DNA of 64,000 nucleotides, taken from assembly GCF_000021485.1 (NCBI RefSeq), contig NC_011761.1, positions 1,084,001-1,148,000 of the forward strand. The letters run 5' to 3'. Positions 7,852 through 16,605 of the stretch are shown here, piece by piece (the stretch's first letter is position 1; every line of letters starts with the position of its first letter). The notes beneath the pieces are model-generated. The model searched no databases. It saw nothing but the letters and a program-made list of their open reading frames with translations, and was not told where the DNA came from. This DNA comes from Acidithiobacillus ferrooxidans ATCC 23270. GTDB lineage: Bacteria; Pseudomonadota; Gammaproteobacteria; Acidithiobacillales; Acidithiobacillaceae. A program made the translations under genes and the position numbers.

Positions 7852-8022
7852 ATGGAATGGAAGGTTCACAAATTGTCGGACTCACCCAAGCGACTGGCCC
7901 TGATTGGGGCTGCTACTTTTATAGTGCTCACCGTGGCGCTGCTGGCTGCCGCTCACTTCATGCCGCAAAAAACGACGGTCTCCAGTCATCCGACGCCCAT
8001 TACCGCCAAGGCGAAGCCCTGA
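7852..8022 (+). CDS. single-pass membrane protein (56 aa)
   Basis: A strong AAGGAGA lies seven bases before the ATG. A short cytoplasmic N terminus is followed by the helix LALIGAATFIVLTVALLAAA and a small Pro/Thr-rich outer tail. Function unknown; it is in line with the genes before and after it. Confidence 0.55.
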   Translation: MEWKVHKLSDSPKRLALIGAATFIVLTVALLAAAHFMPQKTTVSSHPTPITAKAKP

Positions 8023-8183
8023 CCACGCCACTCGCGCAACGCATCGTCGGCAGCGTCACCACCGCGACGATGCTGTGCGGCATGATGCTGGCATTCGACG
8101 CCGGATGCTGGCCCCTGCTGGCATTTCTGGCCCCCGTTTCCTTGGTAACTGCGGGGATCGGATTCTTCGCTGTCGATCGCTGA
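8019..8183 (+). CDS. possible two-helix membrane protein, start unclear
   Basis: The frame encodes IVGSVTTATMLCGMMLAF and PLLAFLAPVSLVTAGIGFFA, two convincing membrane helices. No ATG or GTG is found at the right place. A CTG at 8019, overlapping the preceding stop, is the best candidate. If real, it is coupled to the previous gene. Confidence 0.35.
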   Translation: MTTPLAQRIVGSVTTATMLCGMMLAFDAGCWPLLAFLAPVSLVTAGIGFFAVDR

Positions 8184-8193
8184 TCCTCGGCGA

Positions 8194-8451
8194 TCAAAAC
8201 CCGAACAGAACCAGGTAGCCCAATGTCAGGGCGAATATCCCCAATCCCAGTCCGATGCCCAGGCTTTCCCAACCTCTGGTGTACAAAGGGCGCACGGATT
8301 TTGGAACAGGCATCCGAACCGGATCCGACCATGGATCAGACTGTCCGCGCGGTGTGACCTTTTTGGCGGACGACCATTCTTCCTCCCCGGCCCGTAATCC
8401 ATTGGATATCCAGCGTCGCCCAATGGAGCCTCCTCTTCGCCAATCAAACAT
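8194..8451 (-). CDS. small C-tail membrane protein
   Basis: 85 residues, with a charged N-terminal two-thirds and one C-terminal membrane helix (GIGLGLGIFALTLGYLVLFG). It overlaps the end of the TnpB-like gene by 8 bp, so the two are cotranscribed. Unknown family. Confidence 0.5.
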   Translation of the reverse strand: MFDWRRGGSIGRRWISNGLRAGEEEWSSAKKVTPRGQSDPWSDPVRMPVPKSVRPLYTRGWESLGIGLGLGIFALTLGYLVLFGF

Positions 8452-9496
8452 CGGGTTTCACGATCTCCAGTGCCGCGCCAATCCTTCCCGCACGATAGCG
8501 CAAGAACTGGTAGAGTATCGACAAGCTCGCATAACGGCGATGCCTGGGGTTGGTTCCTGGAACCTTTACTCCGGTCTGAATGGGTTTAACACGCAGGTAG
8601 TCCACACGGTTGAAAATGTCTACGGCGATTTTCCGGTAGAAGTCCGCTCGCCAACGGTTGAATTTGCGATATACCACATTATCCTGCCCAGCGATGGATA
8701 ACCCATAAGCACGCCGGCCACGGCGAATCGCCCCAGGCGGTAGATGGTAAGTGAGGGTTTCTGTTTTACCGTTTTGGTGGACGATCCGCAGACTTGCCAC
8801 CAGTAGACTGCCATTGGGCTCCAGTTTCCAGTAGGGAGTGAGTATCCCAGTACGCTTGACCACACGCAGGTCAGGGTCTGGCAGGCGCACCGATATTCCG
8901 AAGTACCAGGTATAACCCAGCGTTTTCCCGCTCACCACGCGCGGGGTGCAAATCAGATAACAACGCTGCAGCAATCCCTCTTTCGGGATCGGGCGGTGCA
9001 GAATGAACCGGAACCGTAGTCGGGGCTTATCCTTATCCGAGTATAAAGGCATCACCATTTCCGCAACCGGATGGGGGCCATCCTCGATGATTTTGACCTG
9101 GGCGCGATACTTCTCGTCACGTTCCAGAATTTCCTCCCAAGGAATTTCTTTCGGCGTTGTTAAAAAGAAGCCCCCCAGCACACCGCTGCGCCACGGGCGC
9201 TTGCGAAAGCGAGGTTTTTCCTGTTCGCCGCCCGCTTTGTAGGACTTGCGCCGGTAGACTCCCTTGGTCCAGGACCCTACCATTTGCCGGGTAGGGGTCC
9301 AGAGGTAACGCAGATCCTGGTTGACGGATTTGCGCGCCTCCTGCACGTCGGGGGTCTGGCAGGATTGGAGATAGATATCCATCACCTTCATGGCGGCGGC
9401 GCGCGCTTCCGGCTCTTGTGACGGGTCCAGATAGGCGCGATAGCGGTAAACACGGCGCACGGGCTTTTTCCTCTTCGGTGGTAGGGTGTCCTTCAT
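8444..9496 (-). CDS. nuclease-dead TnpB/Cas12-fold protein
   Basis: About 350 residues. It has the TnpB order: an N-terminal RRVYRYRAYLDPSQ strand (compare YKYRLYPT), a WED-like stretch KPRFRKRP, RFILHRPIPKEG (compare the HRPLPEG motif), WYFGISVRLPD, then a RuvC-like region GILTPYWKLEPNGSLLVASL and a bridge helix RKFNRWRADFYRKIAVDI. The RuvC-I Asp (normally GIDxG) is replaced by Leu/Thr, the RuvC-II Glu is absent (YLRVKPI), and the protein stops at the point where RuvC-III and the zinc finger would follow. So cleavage should be lost while RNA and DNA binding may remain. The 9496 ATG has GGGAT upstream; 9511 is the alternative. There is no partner transposase and no terminal repeats, which fits a domesticated protein. 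Confidence 0.6.
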   Translation of the reverse strand: MKDTLPPKRKKPVRRVYRYRAYLDPSQEPEARAAAMKVMDIYLQSCQTPDVQEARKSVNQDLRYLWTPTRQMVGSWTKGVYRRKSYKAGGEQEKPRFRKRPWRSGVLGGFFLTTPKEIPWEEILERDEKYRAQVKIIEDGPHPVAEMVMPLYSDKDKPRLRFRFILHRPIPKEGLLQRCYLICTPRVVSGKTLGYTWYFGISVRLPDPDLRVVKRTGILTPYWKLEPNGSLLVASLRIVHQNGKTETLTYHLPPGAIRRGRRAYGLSIAGQDNVVYRKFNRWRADFYRKIAVDIFNRVDYLRVKPIQTGVKVPGTNPRHRRYASLSILYQFLRYRAGRIGAALEIVKPDV

Positions 9497-9511
9497 GTTT
9501 TCATCCCGCAT

Positions 9512-9520
9512 AATATACTA
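9512..9520 (-). promoter_or_regulatory. TAGTATATT motif abutting the TnpB-like gene
   Basis: An exact copy of the recurring nine-mer, placed immediately before the ATG at 9511. If it is a -10 element the transcript would begin around 9505, which supports the downstream start at 9496. Confidence 0.45.
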
Positions 9521-9551
9521 CACATCCCTGGTTGGACAGATGGCCTTACTA

Positions 9552-9560
9552 TAGTATATT
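9552..9560 (+). promoter_or_regulatory. TAGTATATT promoter of the transfer operon
   Basis: TTGGAC at 9532 and TATATT at 9555 are 17 bp apart, a good sigma-70-type promoter for the plus-strand transfer genes. The motif overlaps a perfect palindrome, TACTATAGTA (9547-9556), a possible operator. Confidence 0.6.
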
Positions 9561-9604
9561 AATAAGCTATAGAGAAAGTCCTCTTTTGGCGATCCCGGGG
9601 GTGG

Positions 9605-9799
9605 GTGGTGGACGAAACGGAATTTTACGATGAGGTGGCCATTCGGGTGGCGGTGGCCTTGGCACAGAACCCTGACCACTCGACATGCCTGATCAGCCAA
9701 AAGGCCAGTGACATTGCCCACGAAATGCTGCGAAACCGGCGCGAACACCTGGCGCCGGAAACGCCCGTCATCGACAGCGGTGCAGAAGCCCCGGCATGA
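9605..9799 (+). CDS. small protein coupled to the coupling-protein gene
   Basis: About 64 residues, helical, beginning with GTG (9605 or 9608). It overlaps the start of the TraD-like gene (ATGA), so it is probably its translational leader partner. No domain recognised. Small genes directly ahead of traD are common in conjugation operons. Confidence 0.5.
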   Translation: MVDETEFYDEVAIRVAVALAQNPDHSTCLISQKASDIAHEMLRNRREHLAPETPVIDSGAEAPA

Positions 9800-11655
9800 G
9801 CACAGAAGATCTGAAGCTGGGCGGGCATGAGGACACTTTGGCGCTGAGCGCTTTGGCGGCGGCCATCGCCGCCTGTGGGCCGTACATTACGCAGAGCGGG
9901 GCCGATTGGAAATTGGCCACGGGCGCACTGGCGGGATTTTCCGGTTTATACATGGCGGAACGCTTCCACAAGCGGTGGATGCATTCCGCACGGGCCTATC
10001 TGCCACAGGATCAGCAGGGGCGCGTGCAAACCAATACCAAACTGGCGTCCCACCCGGGCGCTCTCTCGGCAGACCACGACGACCGGTATCTGGAGGACGC
10101 CCTGTTGCTGGGGTACATGACCGACACCGGATTACCGTACTATCTGCCCACACTGGGCGACGCACGGCCCGGCAACGACCCGGCCAATCCACCCAACGAT
10201 CATGTCTTTATCACCGGAATGTCGGGCGTCGGCAAAACGGTTGCCGCCAGCCTCATGATGTTCCAGCAAATCCAGAAGGGCGGCGGCGTCATTTTCGCCG
10301 ATGGAAAAATCGACTCCACCAATATCGAATCCCTGTGGTACATGCTGAAGTGGTGCGGGCGCGAAGATGATCTCGTAGTGATCCACCCGGGGGATCCTTC
10401 GTTCAGCGCCAAATACAATCCGATCCTGATCGGCGACCCGGACGAAATCGCCTCGCGAATCATGTCGGCCGTGCCCAAGGCGCAGAACAGCGCAGGCGCG
10501 GACTTCTACCGGAACTCCGGCATGCAGGCCGTCTCCGCTCTGGTCGCCGCATTGCAACGCGGCGGTTACGCCTTTACGCCGGCGGATATTTCCCTTTTGT
10601 TGCTCAGCCCGACAGAGCTGGAAAAGCTTCCCAATCTACCCGGCATCCGGGGCACAGAAGAAGGCCGGGTGGTCAACCTCTTCATCAACCGGTTCCGGGT
10701 GGCCAATCGGAACGGCTCCGGCGGCAGCATCATTGATGTGAACAAGGTCAAGGAGCTGTTCGGCGGCATCGGTGGCCGCATGGGCCTGATGGGTTCTGGA
10801 AACTTTGGCAAGGTGGCCAATACGACGCGGCCCGATGTAAACCTGTTCGACTGCATCATGCAAAATAAGGTGATCTATCTACCCCTGCCCACCATGGGCA
10901 AGGAAGAAACGGCGGCCGATTTCGCCAAAATGTTCGTCGGTGACTACCGCACGGCGGTCTCCTGGATCCAGGCATTGCCCGTCCGGCTGCGACCCAATCC
11001 GCCCACATTGTTCTTTGGTGACGAGCCAGGCTCATTCCTTTCGGAAAACTGGGACCGCCTGTTCGAGCAGGCGCGGTCCGCGCGCCAGCGCCTGATGCTG
11101 AGCCCTCAGACCAAGGCCAATCTGGATGCCGTCGCCTTGACCCTGTTTCCGAAGCTGGCCGGAAACTGCGCCACCAAGCTGCTATTCCAGCAAGGTGACC
11201 AGGAAACCGCCGAATGGGCTGCGGACCTGATTGGCATGAAACTCGGGGTGTTGCGCACCTTGACGGAAAGCTCCCAGGACTCTGCCTCCGGGTCCTCGTC
11301 CGACATCGAGGGCACGGCCAGCGCCGGGGCCGGAACCGGCACCAGCGAAGGCGCGCGGCACCAGGAAATGTATCGGGTGTCTCCCGATGACCTCAAACAG
11401 CTCGGCAAGGGCGAGTGCGTGGTCTATTGGTCCGGGAAAACCCGGCACCACCTGATCGTGCCGATGATCGACTTTTCCAGCCGGTTCAAGAAATGGGCTG
11501 GATCGCCCCGCATCTTTGCCCCGGAAAACCCACGTCGGCCACGTCCTTACACGCGAGATTACGGCATTTATCAACGCCTGGATCAGGTGCTCAAGGCAGA
11601 CCAGGAATACATCAATGCCCAAACGGTCAAGAAGGAAAAAGGTGACAAAAAATGA
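9796..11655 (+). CDS. TraD-like type IV coupling protein
   Basis: 619 residues. An N-terminal hydrophobic segment (residues 15-32, LALSALAAAIAACGPYI) is followed by the ATPase: Walker A GMSGVGKT near residue 141, Walker B PTLFFGDEPG near residue 406, and FEQARSARQRLMLSPQTKA, typical of the TraD/TraG/TrwB group. A Ser/Gly-rich linker precedes a C-terminal domain. It should form a hexameric pump at the inner membrane that hands the relaxase-DNA complex to the type IV secretion channel. It sits just upstream of the relaxase gene, as in MOBH systems. Confidence 0.85.
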   Translation: MSTEDLKLGGHEDTLALSALAAAIAACGPYITQSGADWKLATGALAGFSGLYMAERFHKRWMHSARAYLPQDQQGRVQTNTKLASHPGALSADHDDRYLEDALLLGYMTDTGLPYYLPTLGDARPGNDPANPPNDHVFITGMSGVGKTVAASLMMFQQIQKGGGVIFADGKIDSTNIESLWYMLKWCGREDDLVVIHPGDPSFSAKYNPILIGDPDEIASRIMSAVPKAQNSAGADFYRNSGMQAVSALVAALQRGGYAFTPADISLLLLSPTELEKLPNLPGIRGTEEGRVVNLFINRFRVANRNGSGGSIIDVNKVKELFGGIGGRMGLMGSGNFGKVANTTRPDVNLFDCIMQNKVIYLPLPTMGKEETAADFAKMFVGDYRTAVSWIQALPVRLRPNPPTLFFGDEPGSFLSENWDRLFEQARSARQRLMLSPQTKANLDAVALTLFPKLAGNCATKLLFQQGDQETAEWAADLIGMKLGVLRTLTESSQDSASGSSSDIEGTASAGAGTGTSEGARHQEMYRVSPDDLKQLGKGECVVYWSGKTRHHLIVPMIDFSSRFKKWAGSPRIFAPENPRRPRPYTRDYGIYQRLDQVLKADQEYINAQTVKKEKGDKK

Positions 11656-12761
11656 CGCGACCTGCCCAGGAGAAAACCGATGACCGCCTCCATGTACACC
11701 ATGCCGCCGCCGCCGCCGACGGCACCCATGCAGACACCCGCACAGACCAGCATCGCGCCGCCCCCGGCACCAAACTTCACGCCGCCGACACCCCAGTCGG
11801 CGCCGTTACCCCCGCCCGGGGCAGCGACGCCGACGGCACCCATGCACGCGGTCACCGCGCCAGCGATCTCGCACCCTGTAGTTCATCCTCTCCTTTGGGG
11901 CATGGGCCCGCACGGCCTGTTTCTGGGGATGTTGGTGCTGGTGCTGATGTTCGTGCTGCTGTGGATGCCGGCGACCAGAGATCTGTTGAAAGGATTTTTT
12001 GGGACGCTTGTGATTCCGGTCTTTTCGGCGATGGTGGTCTTAATCTTTCGGCGGATGAGCAAGATGACGATCCTGATTCTGGAGAGTCACAAGATATTCC
12101 TGATCAATCTCTTTTCTTCTCACGAAAAAATCTTCCCGGACCTGCAGGACGAAGAGTAAGCCGGGAAGCACGGTATTATCTGGAAGAAATTCATGACACG
12201 GCGGGGGATACCGGAGTCGCCGCCTTTCTGTACATACGCGGCCATGTGGATAATATTTTTTCCGATGGACTGAAAACGCGCCATCCCGGGAAAGAAAAGG
12301 CGGAGTCCATACAATGGATGTTTTGTCTGGATGCCAACGCCGAGAATGAGCAGCCTCGCTTTGATGACTGTTGCGCCGTGTTGCACGCCGAAAGCTGGAT
12401 GATTCGATTGCGGACCCATCTGGAATTCTGGAAACGCCAGGTCGTTTTCAGCAACGAGATCCAGGGTTTTGTTCTGCCGGTGCCTACCGCAGTGGTCAAC
12501 ATGGCTTATGGCTGCGCTGGTGACTATGGCATTTGGGTTTGTCGGCGGCTCTGGCAATGGCCAGGCATGCCGGTTTCCCAGCTCATCGGTCATCATGGCG
12601 CGCCGCCGGAAGGGATCCTTCTGGATGTCCTGGAAAAGCTGTCCCGCAAGGGCATCATCGTCGGCGACTTTTCCGGACACTACTATTATTGCGTAGGGCA
12701 CAGCCCCGTGCGTCCGGATGGGCGCATCGACCAGCGATCATGGATTCGTTTGTGGAGGTAA
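11652..12761 (+). CDS. hypothetical protein; only the part after about 12000 is convincing
   Basis: The frame is open for 369 residues, and its ATG overlaps the coupling-protein stop (ATGA). The first ~115 residues are low-complexity His/Ala/Asp-rich and lie over the Pro-rich gene in another frame. From WDACDSGLFGDGG on it looks like a real protein, with an acidic linker and a globular domain (ARYYLEEIHDTAGDTG, MPVSQLIGHHGAPPEG). A -1 shift at the T6 run near 11996 would join it to the membrane segment of the 11680 frame as one anchored protein. Function unknown. Confidence 0.5.
   Translation: MTRPAQEKTDDRLHVHHAAAAADGTHADTRTDQHRAAPGTKLHAADTPVGAVTPARGSDADGTHARGHRASDLAPCSSSSPLGHGPARPVSGDVGAGADVRAAVDAGDQRSVERIFWDACDSGLFGDGGLNLSADEQDDDPDSGESQDIPDQSLFFSRKNLPGPAGRRVSREARYYLEEIHDTAGDTGVAAFLYIRGHVDNIFSDGLKTRHPGKEKAESIQWMFCLDANAENEQPRFDDCCAVLHAESWMIRLRTHLEFWKRQVVFSNEIQGFVLPVPTAVVNMAYGCAGDYGIWVCRRLWQWPGMPVSQLIGHHGAPPEGILLDVLEKLSRKGIIVGDFSGHYYYCVGHSPVRPDGRIDQRSWIRLWR
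11680..12159 (+). CDS. Pro-rich, membrane-anchored protein
   Basis: CCAGGAGAAAACCG precedes the ATG. Residues 8-50 are Pro/Thr/Ala-rich, then GLFLGMLVLVLMFVLLWM forms a membrane helix. After about residue 105 the frame becomes Met/Ile-rich and less convincing, and it is overlapped by the other open frame. The true product is either this 159-residue protein or a frameshift fusion with the 12000-12761 domain. Confidence 0.5.
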   Translation: MTASMYTMPPPPPTAPMQTPAQTSIAPPPAPNFTPPTPQSAPLPPPGAATPTAPMHAVTAPAISHPVVHPLLWGMGPHGLFLGMLVLVLMFVLLWMPATRDLLKGFFGTLVIPVFSAMVVLIFRRMSKMTILILESHKIFLINLFSSHEKIFPDLQDEE

Positions 12762-12766
12762 TAGGC

Positions 12767-13204
12767 ATGGATACGGAAGATTGTCGCAAGGCATGGATGG
12801 CGCAAACCGTCCAGCACATCAAAACCGGCACCCTTGGGGTGGTGACCAAGGTGCGGGATCCCGGCCCACACGAAGCGCCGGAGCCGCATGTCACCATTAC
12901 GCTGTTCGAGGATGGCTTCGTCACCTGGAACGCGCGGCGGTTTCTGGACGGTTTTCTCCTCGTTCCCGACGAGGGAGAGAGCAGGGCAGATCCGTACCGT
13001 GGCGATATCGGGCTTTCCCGAGAGGATCCCTATTTTTCCATTCTGGAAAAACGCGCGAGTCAATACGCTGACCGGGTTGGCGTTGGACCGGAAAATCTGC
13101 ATGGCCTGCTCGCGGCTGTCGAGCGGGGAGAATGGGTGCGCGTGCAGCCGCTGGACCCGCGTGTCGCCCGCCACACCAACAGTCCCTTGCCCTGGATTTT
13201 CTAA
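12767..13204 (+). CDS. hypothetical protein ending PWIF
   Basis: 145 residues from MDTEDCRKAWMAQTVQHI. GTGGAGGTAATAGGC precedes the ATG. It has a compact beta-rich N terminus (GTLGVVTKVRDPG, HVTITLFEDGFVTWN). It ends in Trp-Ile-Phe, close to the WAF tail found on many proteins further right. Its stop TAA directly abuts the relaxase GTG. Confidence 0.6.
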   Translation: MDTEDCRKAWMAQTVQHIKTGTLGVVTKVRDPGPHEAPEPHVTITLFEDGFVTWNARRFLDGFLLVPDEGESRADPYRGDIGLSREDPYFSILEKRASQYADRVGVGPENLHGLLAAVERGEWVRVQPLDPRVARHTNSPLPWIF

Positions 13205-15712
13205 GTGATCGCAGCTCCGCATCGCCGGCTGGTATCCGCGCTCATCATCATCACCTCCTTCTGGATGATGGTGGGCACCCTGGTTTTTATCTATCGTCAC
13301 AACCTCTTTCAGGATGGCGGGCTGCTAATCATCCTCTTGTTCCACACGCTGGGGCGCCTGGCTTGGGTGGCCGCATTTCTGTTGGCCAGCGCCGGTCTTG
13401 CCCTGTTGATCCGGGCTGCAGACATTTTTAGGGTCGCCATCGGCTTGCGTCCGGAGATGTATCGGGGAGCGTTGACCACGATTGGCGTATTGCCGCAGCC
13501 GGCCCTACCGGAAGGCTACGATCATACAGAACAGGACCAGAATCTGTGGACTATCCTGTCCGCATGGAAGGAAAAAGAGAAGCTGGATATCAAGGCGGTC
13601 TCTGCCTTCGCTAAAGAAAACACCCCTGCCGCGCGGCTTTTCTGGTCGGTCTTCCACATTCTGAAGGCCGCCGATTTGCCAGCATCGCCCCGGCCTGGCG
13701 AACACGGCAACGCCAGCCTGCTGGAGCATAGCCTGCGCGTTTCCGCCGCGCTGGCGTGGGTGTGGCGCGACGATGCTCGCATCGCGCTGGAGCAAAGTCA
13801 GGTTCGCGTAGCCGGGTTGCCGACGGAAGTGGGCCGCCCCATGCGCACCGAGCCCTATCCTCTGGAGATCGCCATTCTTGCGGGGATCTGCCACGACATT
13901 GGCAAGATCGCCTGTTTCCGGCGCGACAAAGAGGGCGTCATCACAGTGGTTGGCCTTCACGACATGGTCGGCAGCCGCATTCTTGGTCTTCTTCCCGCGC
14001 TTTGGGATTTGCGGGATGAGCAGGGGAATCCGGACACCTTCCTGCAACACCTGCTGACGCAGAGTATTCGCTATTATCACCATCCCGGCGCATTTCCCCT
14101 TTCCGGATTCAAGCGGGAGCTGTTGACCCCGGATCCCGCCATCAAGCAGCTCATGGGAGACATTCACCGAGCGGATCTGATCGCCGGCGGGCTGGAAGGG
14201 CGGGCCGAAGAGGTTGCCCAGGACTACCTGGAAGAGGATGAACTGGAGGAGCAGAGCCTGGACGCCCAGATATGGGATGCGTTCCTGTTTCTGCTGGAAG
14301 ACGAATCGCGCATCAACAGCCCATCTCCCGCCCGGCGCTTGGCATACAAAAAGGGGCCGATCCTGTATCTGATCGAGCCCAAAATCCGGGAGCGGATTTG
14401 CGATCACCTCAGTATTACCCGGCACGACTACGCCACGCCCAACAACGGCAACCCAGGGAAAATCATTCAGATCATCGCATCCAGGCTGGACGCCATGGGC
14501 TTGCTAATAAAGACCGTCGGCAAGGTCAGCGTCGTCAAGCCGGAAGGCGCCGCCGTGCAGCTCCGGTTTGAGTCCACCAAGAAAAACGCGGATGGCGACG
14601 CCACGGAGCACACGGACACAAAGATTCCACACTACGTGGTCCGCATCACGCCGGAAAGCGTGTTCGCGCCCTTGCTGGCACTGGACAACTATCCGGCGGA
14701 GTTGTCGGTGCCGGGTCTTTTCTGGCCGCAATACGCTCCCAAGAAAACATCAGCACAGATCCCTGATGCGGGAAGCGCGCCGGCAGGCGCACAACCAGAA
14801 GGCGAGGTACCCGATATCGGCAGTGGCAGGACAGAGGAACCCGCAGAAGTGGAGGAGGAAAACACCGCCACGATTCAGTCTTCCTCTCCTGTGGAGGAAG
14901 GAGAAGGGGAAGATGAGGAGGAAGATGAGGAGACATCCAGCCCGAACAGGACCACAGAGTACCCGGACGAGGATGACCCCTTTGCGGACGCGTCAGAAAC
15001 GCCGGCGGCGCCTGAACCAAAGGGAGCGGAAGCCTCTGCGGCGCCCGCCCAGAGCGCTGGCATCAAGACGACGATCGCTTCACGTCCGTCCACACGGGGA
15101 ACTCCTTCCAGCCAGCAAACCAGCAAGCCATCCTTAACGGAAGCACAAAAGGCCGAGAAAAAGGCGCAACTGGACAGGGCAAAATCACTGTCTAGCCATG
15201 CGGAGCACAAAACCAAACTGATAGACCGAGAGGCTATGACGCCGAACCAAAGAGCGAAACACTTACGGAACCGCGCCGATGAATGTCTGGCCACGTTCCC
15301 GAACATCGTGAAAGTAATGGCCGGCGTGACGCTGGATGATTCGGAAAGGCTGCGCCTGATCAGCGCGCTGATCTGGATCGATGAAACACGGCGGGCACGC
15401 ATCACCGCCTCACCGGAGATAAACCCCACGGCCATCATCCGGGTTGCCCTATCCACCATTTTCAATTTTCCATTATCGAAAGGCATGGATACGGTCACTT
15501 ATGAAATCTTCACGCTTATCTTGCGGAAAAGTGGCATTCGTCCGGGCGACATCTGGAACTCGCACATTTCGGAGTTGCGCATGTTTTTGGCTTTCCGGGT
15601 GATTTTAGTGGATGGGCTCCCGGAACTGGATATTGAAAACAGCATCATCTCCGCCCCTATCAACGGGATTGATGATCTCGTCTTAGCCATACCCATGCCA
15701 GGAACCGACTAA
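13205..15712 (+). CDS. MOBH-type relaxase (TraI_2 / HD domain)
   Basis: 835 residues, GTG start abutting the previous stop. Two membrane helices lie in the first 75 residues. The catalytic domain follows: GEHGNASLLEHSLRVSAALA and GICHDIGKIACFRRD give the HD-type H...HD metal site typical of MOBH relaxases, and QSIRYYHHPGAFP adds further His. A long acidic/Ser-rich linker (about residues 515-640) leads to a C-terminal helical domain (ERLRLISALIWIDETRRARI). It should nick oriT and pilot the strand during transfer. N-terminal membrane anchoring is notable for a relaxase. Confidence 0.75.
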   Translation: MIAAPHRRLVSALIIITSFWMMVGTLVFIYRHNLFQDGGLLIILLFHTLGRLAWVAAFLLASAGLALLIRAADIFRVAIGLRPEMYRGALTTIGVLPQPALPEGYDHTEQDQNLWTILSAWKEKEKLDIKAVSAFAKENTPAARLFWSVFHILKAADLPASPRPGEHGNASLLEHSLRVSAALAWVWRDDARIALEQSQVRVAGLPTEVGRPMRTEPYPLEIAILAGICHDIGKIACFRRDKEGVITVVGLHDMVGSRILGLLPALWDLRDEQGNPDTFLQHLLTQSIRYYHHPGAFPLSGFKRELLTPDPAIKQLMGDIHRADLIAGGLEGRAEEVAQDYLEEDELEEQSLDAQIWDAFLFLLEDESRINSPSPARRLAYKKGPILYLIEPKIRERICDHLSITRHDYATPNNGNPGKIIQIIASRLDAMGLLIKTVGKVSVVKPEGAAVQLRFESTKKNADGDATEHTDTKIPHYVVRITPESVFAPLLALDNYPAELSVPGLFWPQYAPKKTSAQIPDAGSAPAGAQPEGEVPDIGSGRTEEPAEVEEENTATIQSSSPVEEGEGEDEEEDEETSSPNRTTEYPDEDDPFADASETPAAPEPKGAEASAAPAQSAGIKTTIASRPSTRGTPSSQQTSKPSLTEAQKAEKKAQLDRAKSLSSHAEHKTKLIDREAMTPNQRAKHLRNRADECLATFPNIVKVMAGVTLDDSERLRLISALIWIDETRRARITASPEINPTAIIRVALSTIFNFPLSKGMDTVTYEIFTLILRKSGIRPGDIWNSHISELRMFLAFRVILVDGLPELDIENSIISAPINGIDDLVLAIPMPGTD

Positions 15713-16605
15713 TGAGCGAACACCAGAGTATCCAGAGCGCCAACGCGGAAGTGCTGTATCCCATGGTCTTGCGCTTTTTGAAAAGCCTGGATAAACGCTT
15801 CGGCGGGCATTTGCATGACTCGGATCTTTCGGACGTTGGTCAGGACGTGCTCATGCGGATCATCTCCTATCAGCGGGACGGGTTCCCGGAGTCGCTATCC
15901 CCGTTGCTGGATGCGCCACTGCACATGCCGGTCTGGAGTATCACTCGATACGAGTGGTTGGATTTCCTGCGTAGCAACAACCGATACCGCCTCAGCGGCA
16001 ACGCGGAAGACCCGGATAGCTGGATGGACGAGATGACCGACGCCGGAGCGGATTTGACCGACGGCCTGATTCTTCAGGAAGAGTCCGCGATTCTGGAGGA
16101 AAAACGCCGATCCGCCCAGGCTCGGCTGGCGCCTTTTGTCCAAAGCATTTTGACCGGTTCCGACGCGGATACACCCCTTCGCACCCCATGCCATCAGCCT
16201 TCACCGATGCTTCGACAATCTTCCAGCCCACAGGCCGTTACCGACTTTGCCCGTGCGGTGAAAGCGCTCCCATACAGCAAGGAGCATCTGTCGAAAATGC
16301 TAGGCATCAGCATGCGTCGGTTCCGGTATCTTGAACGCGGCCTAACCGAACCAGACGAGTTTCTGCGTTCCAATCTGGAATCCCTGCTGCAAGAACATGG
16401 GGGATGGACCTGGGAACGGATATTCGGCCTGGTGGAACGACGCACCGGGTTGTCCGGCATCCCCGCCAGGCGCTGGATGCAGGCCGCCCTGGGTGTTTCC
16501 GAACGCACGCTAGTGCGCTGGATCCAGGGTGGCTATGGAGGCGCCAAGGGACTCATTCAGGCCAGCACAATTATTGTAGGACAGACAGGGGAACATCATG
16601 GGTAA
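15712..16605 (+). CDS. sigma-70 region-2-like / HTH protein
   Basis: 297 residues; its ATG shares the last base of the relaxase stop. Residues 15-95 (DLSDVGQDVLMRIISYQ, SITRYEWLDFLRSNNR) resemble sigma region 2. The middle has LPYSKEHLSKMLGISMRRFRYLERG, a helix-turn-helix, and the C terminus has a second one (ALGVSERTLVRWIQGGYGG). It is probably a transcription regulator of the transfer operon. Sigma activity is an inference from short similarity only. Confidence 0.5.
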   Translation: MSEHQSIQSANAEVLYPMVLRFLKSLDKRFGGHLHDSDLSDVGQDVLMRIISYQRDGFPESLSPLLDAPLHMPVWSITRYEWLDFLRSNNRYRLSGNAEDPDSWMDEMTDAGADLTDGLILQEESAILEEKRRSAQARLAPFVQSILTGSDADTPLRTPCHQPSPMLRQSSSPQAVTDFARAVKALPYSKEHLSKMLGISMRRFRYLERGLTEPDEFLRSNLESLLQEHGGWTWERIFGLVERRTGLSGIPARRWMQAALGVSERTLVRWIQGGYGGAKGLIQASTIIVGQTGEHHG

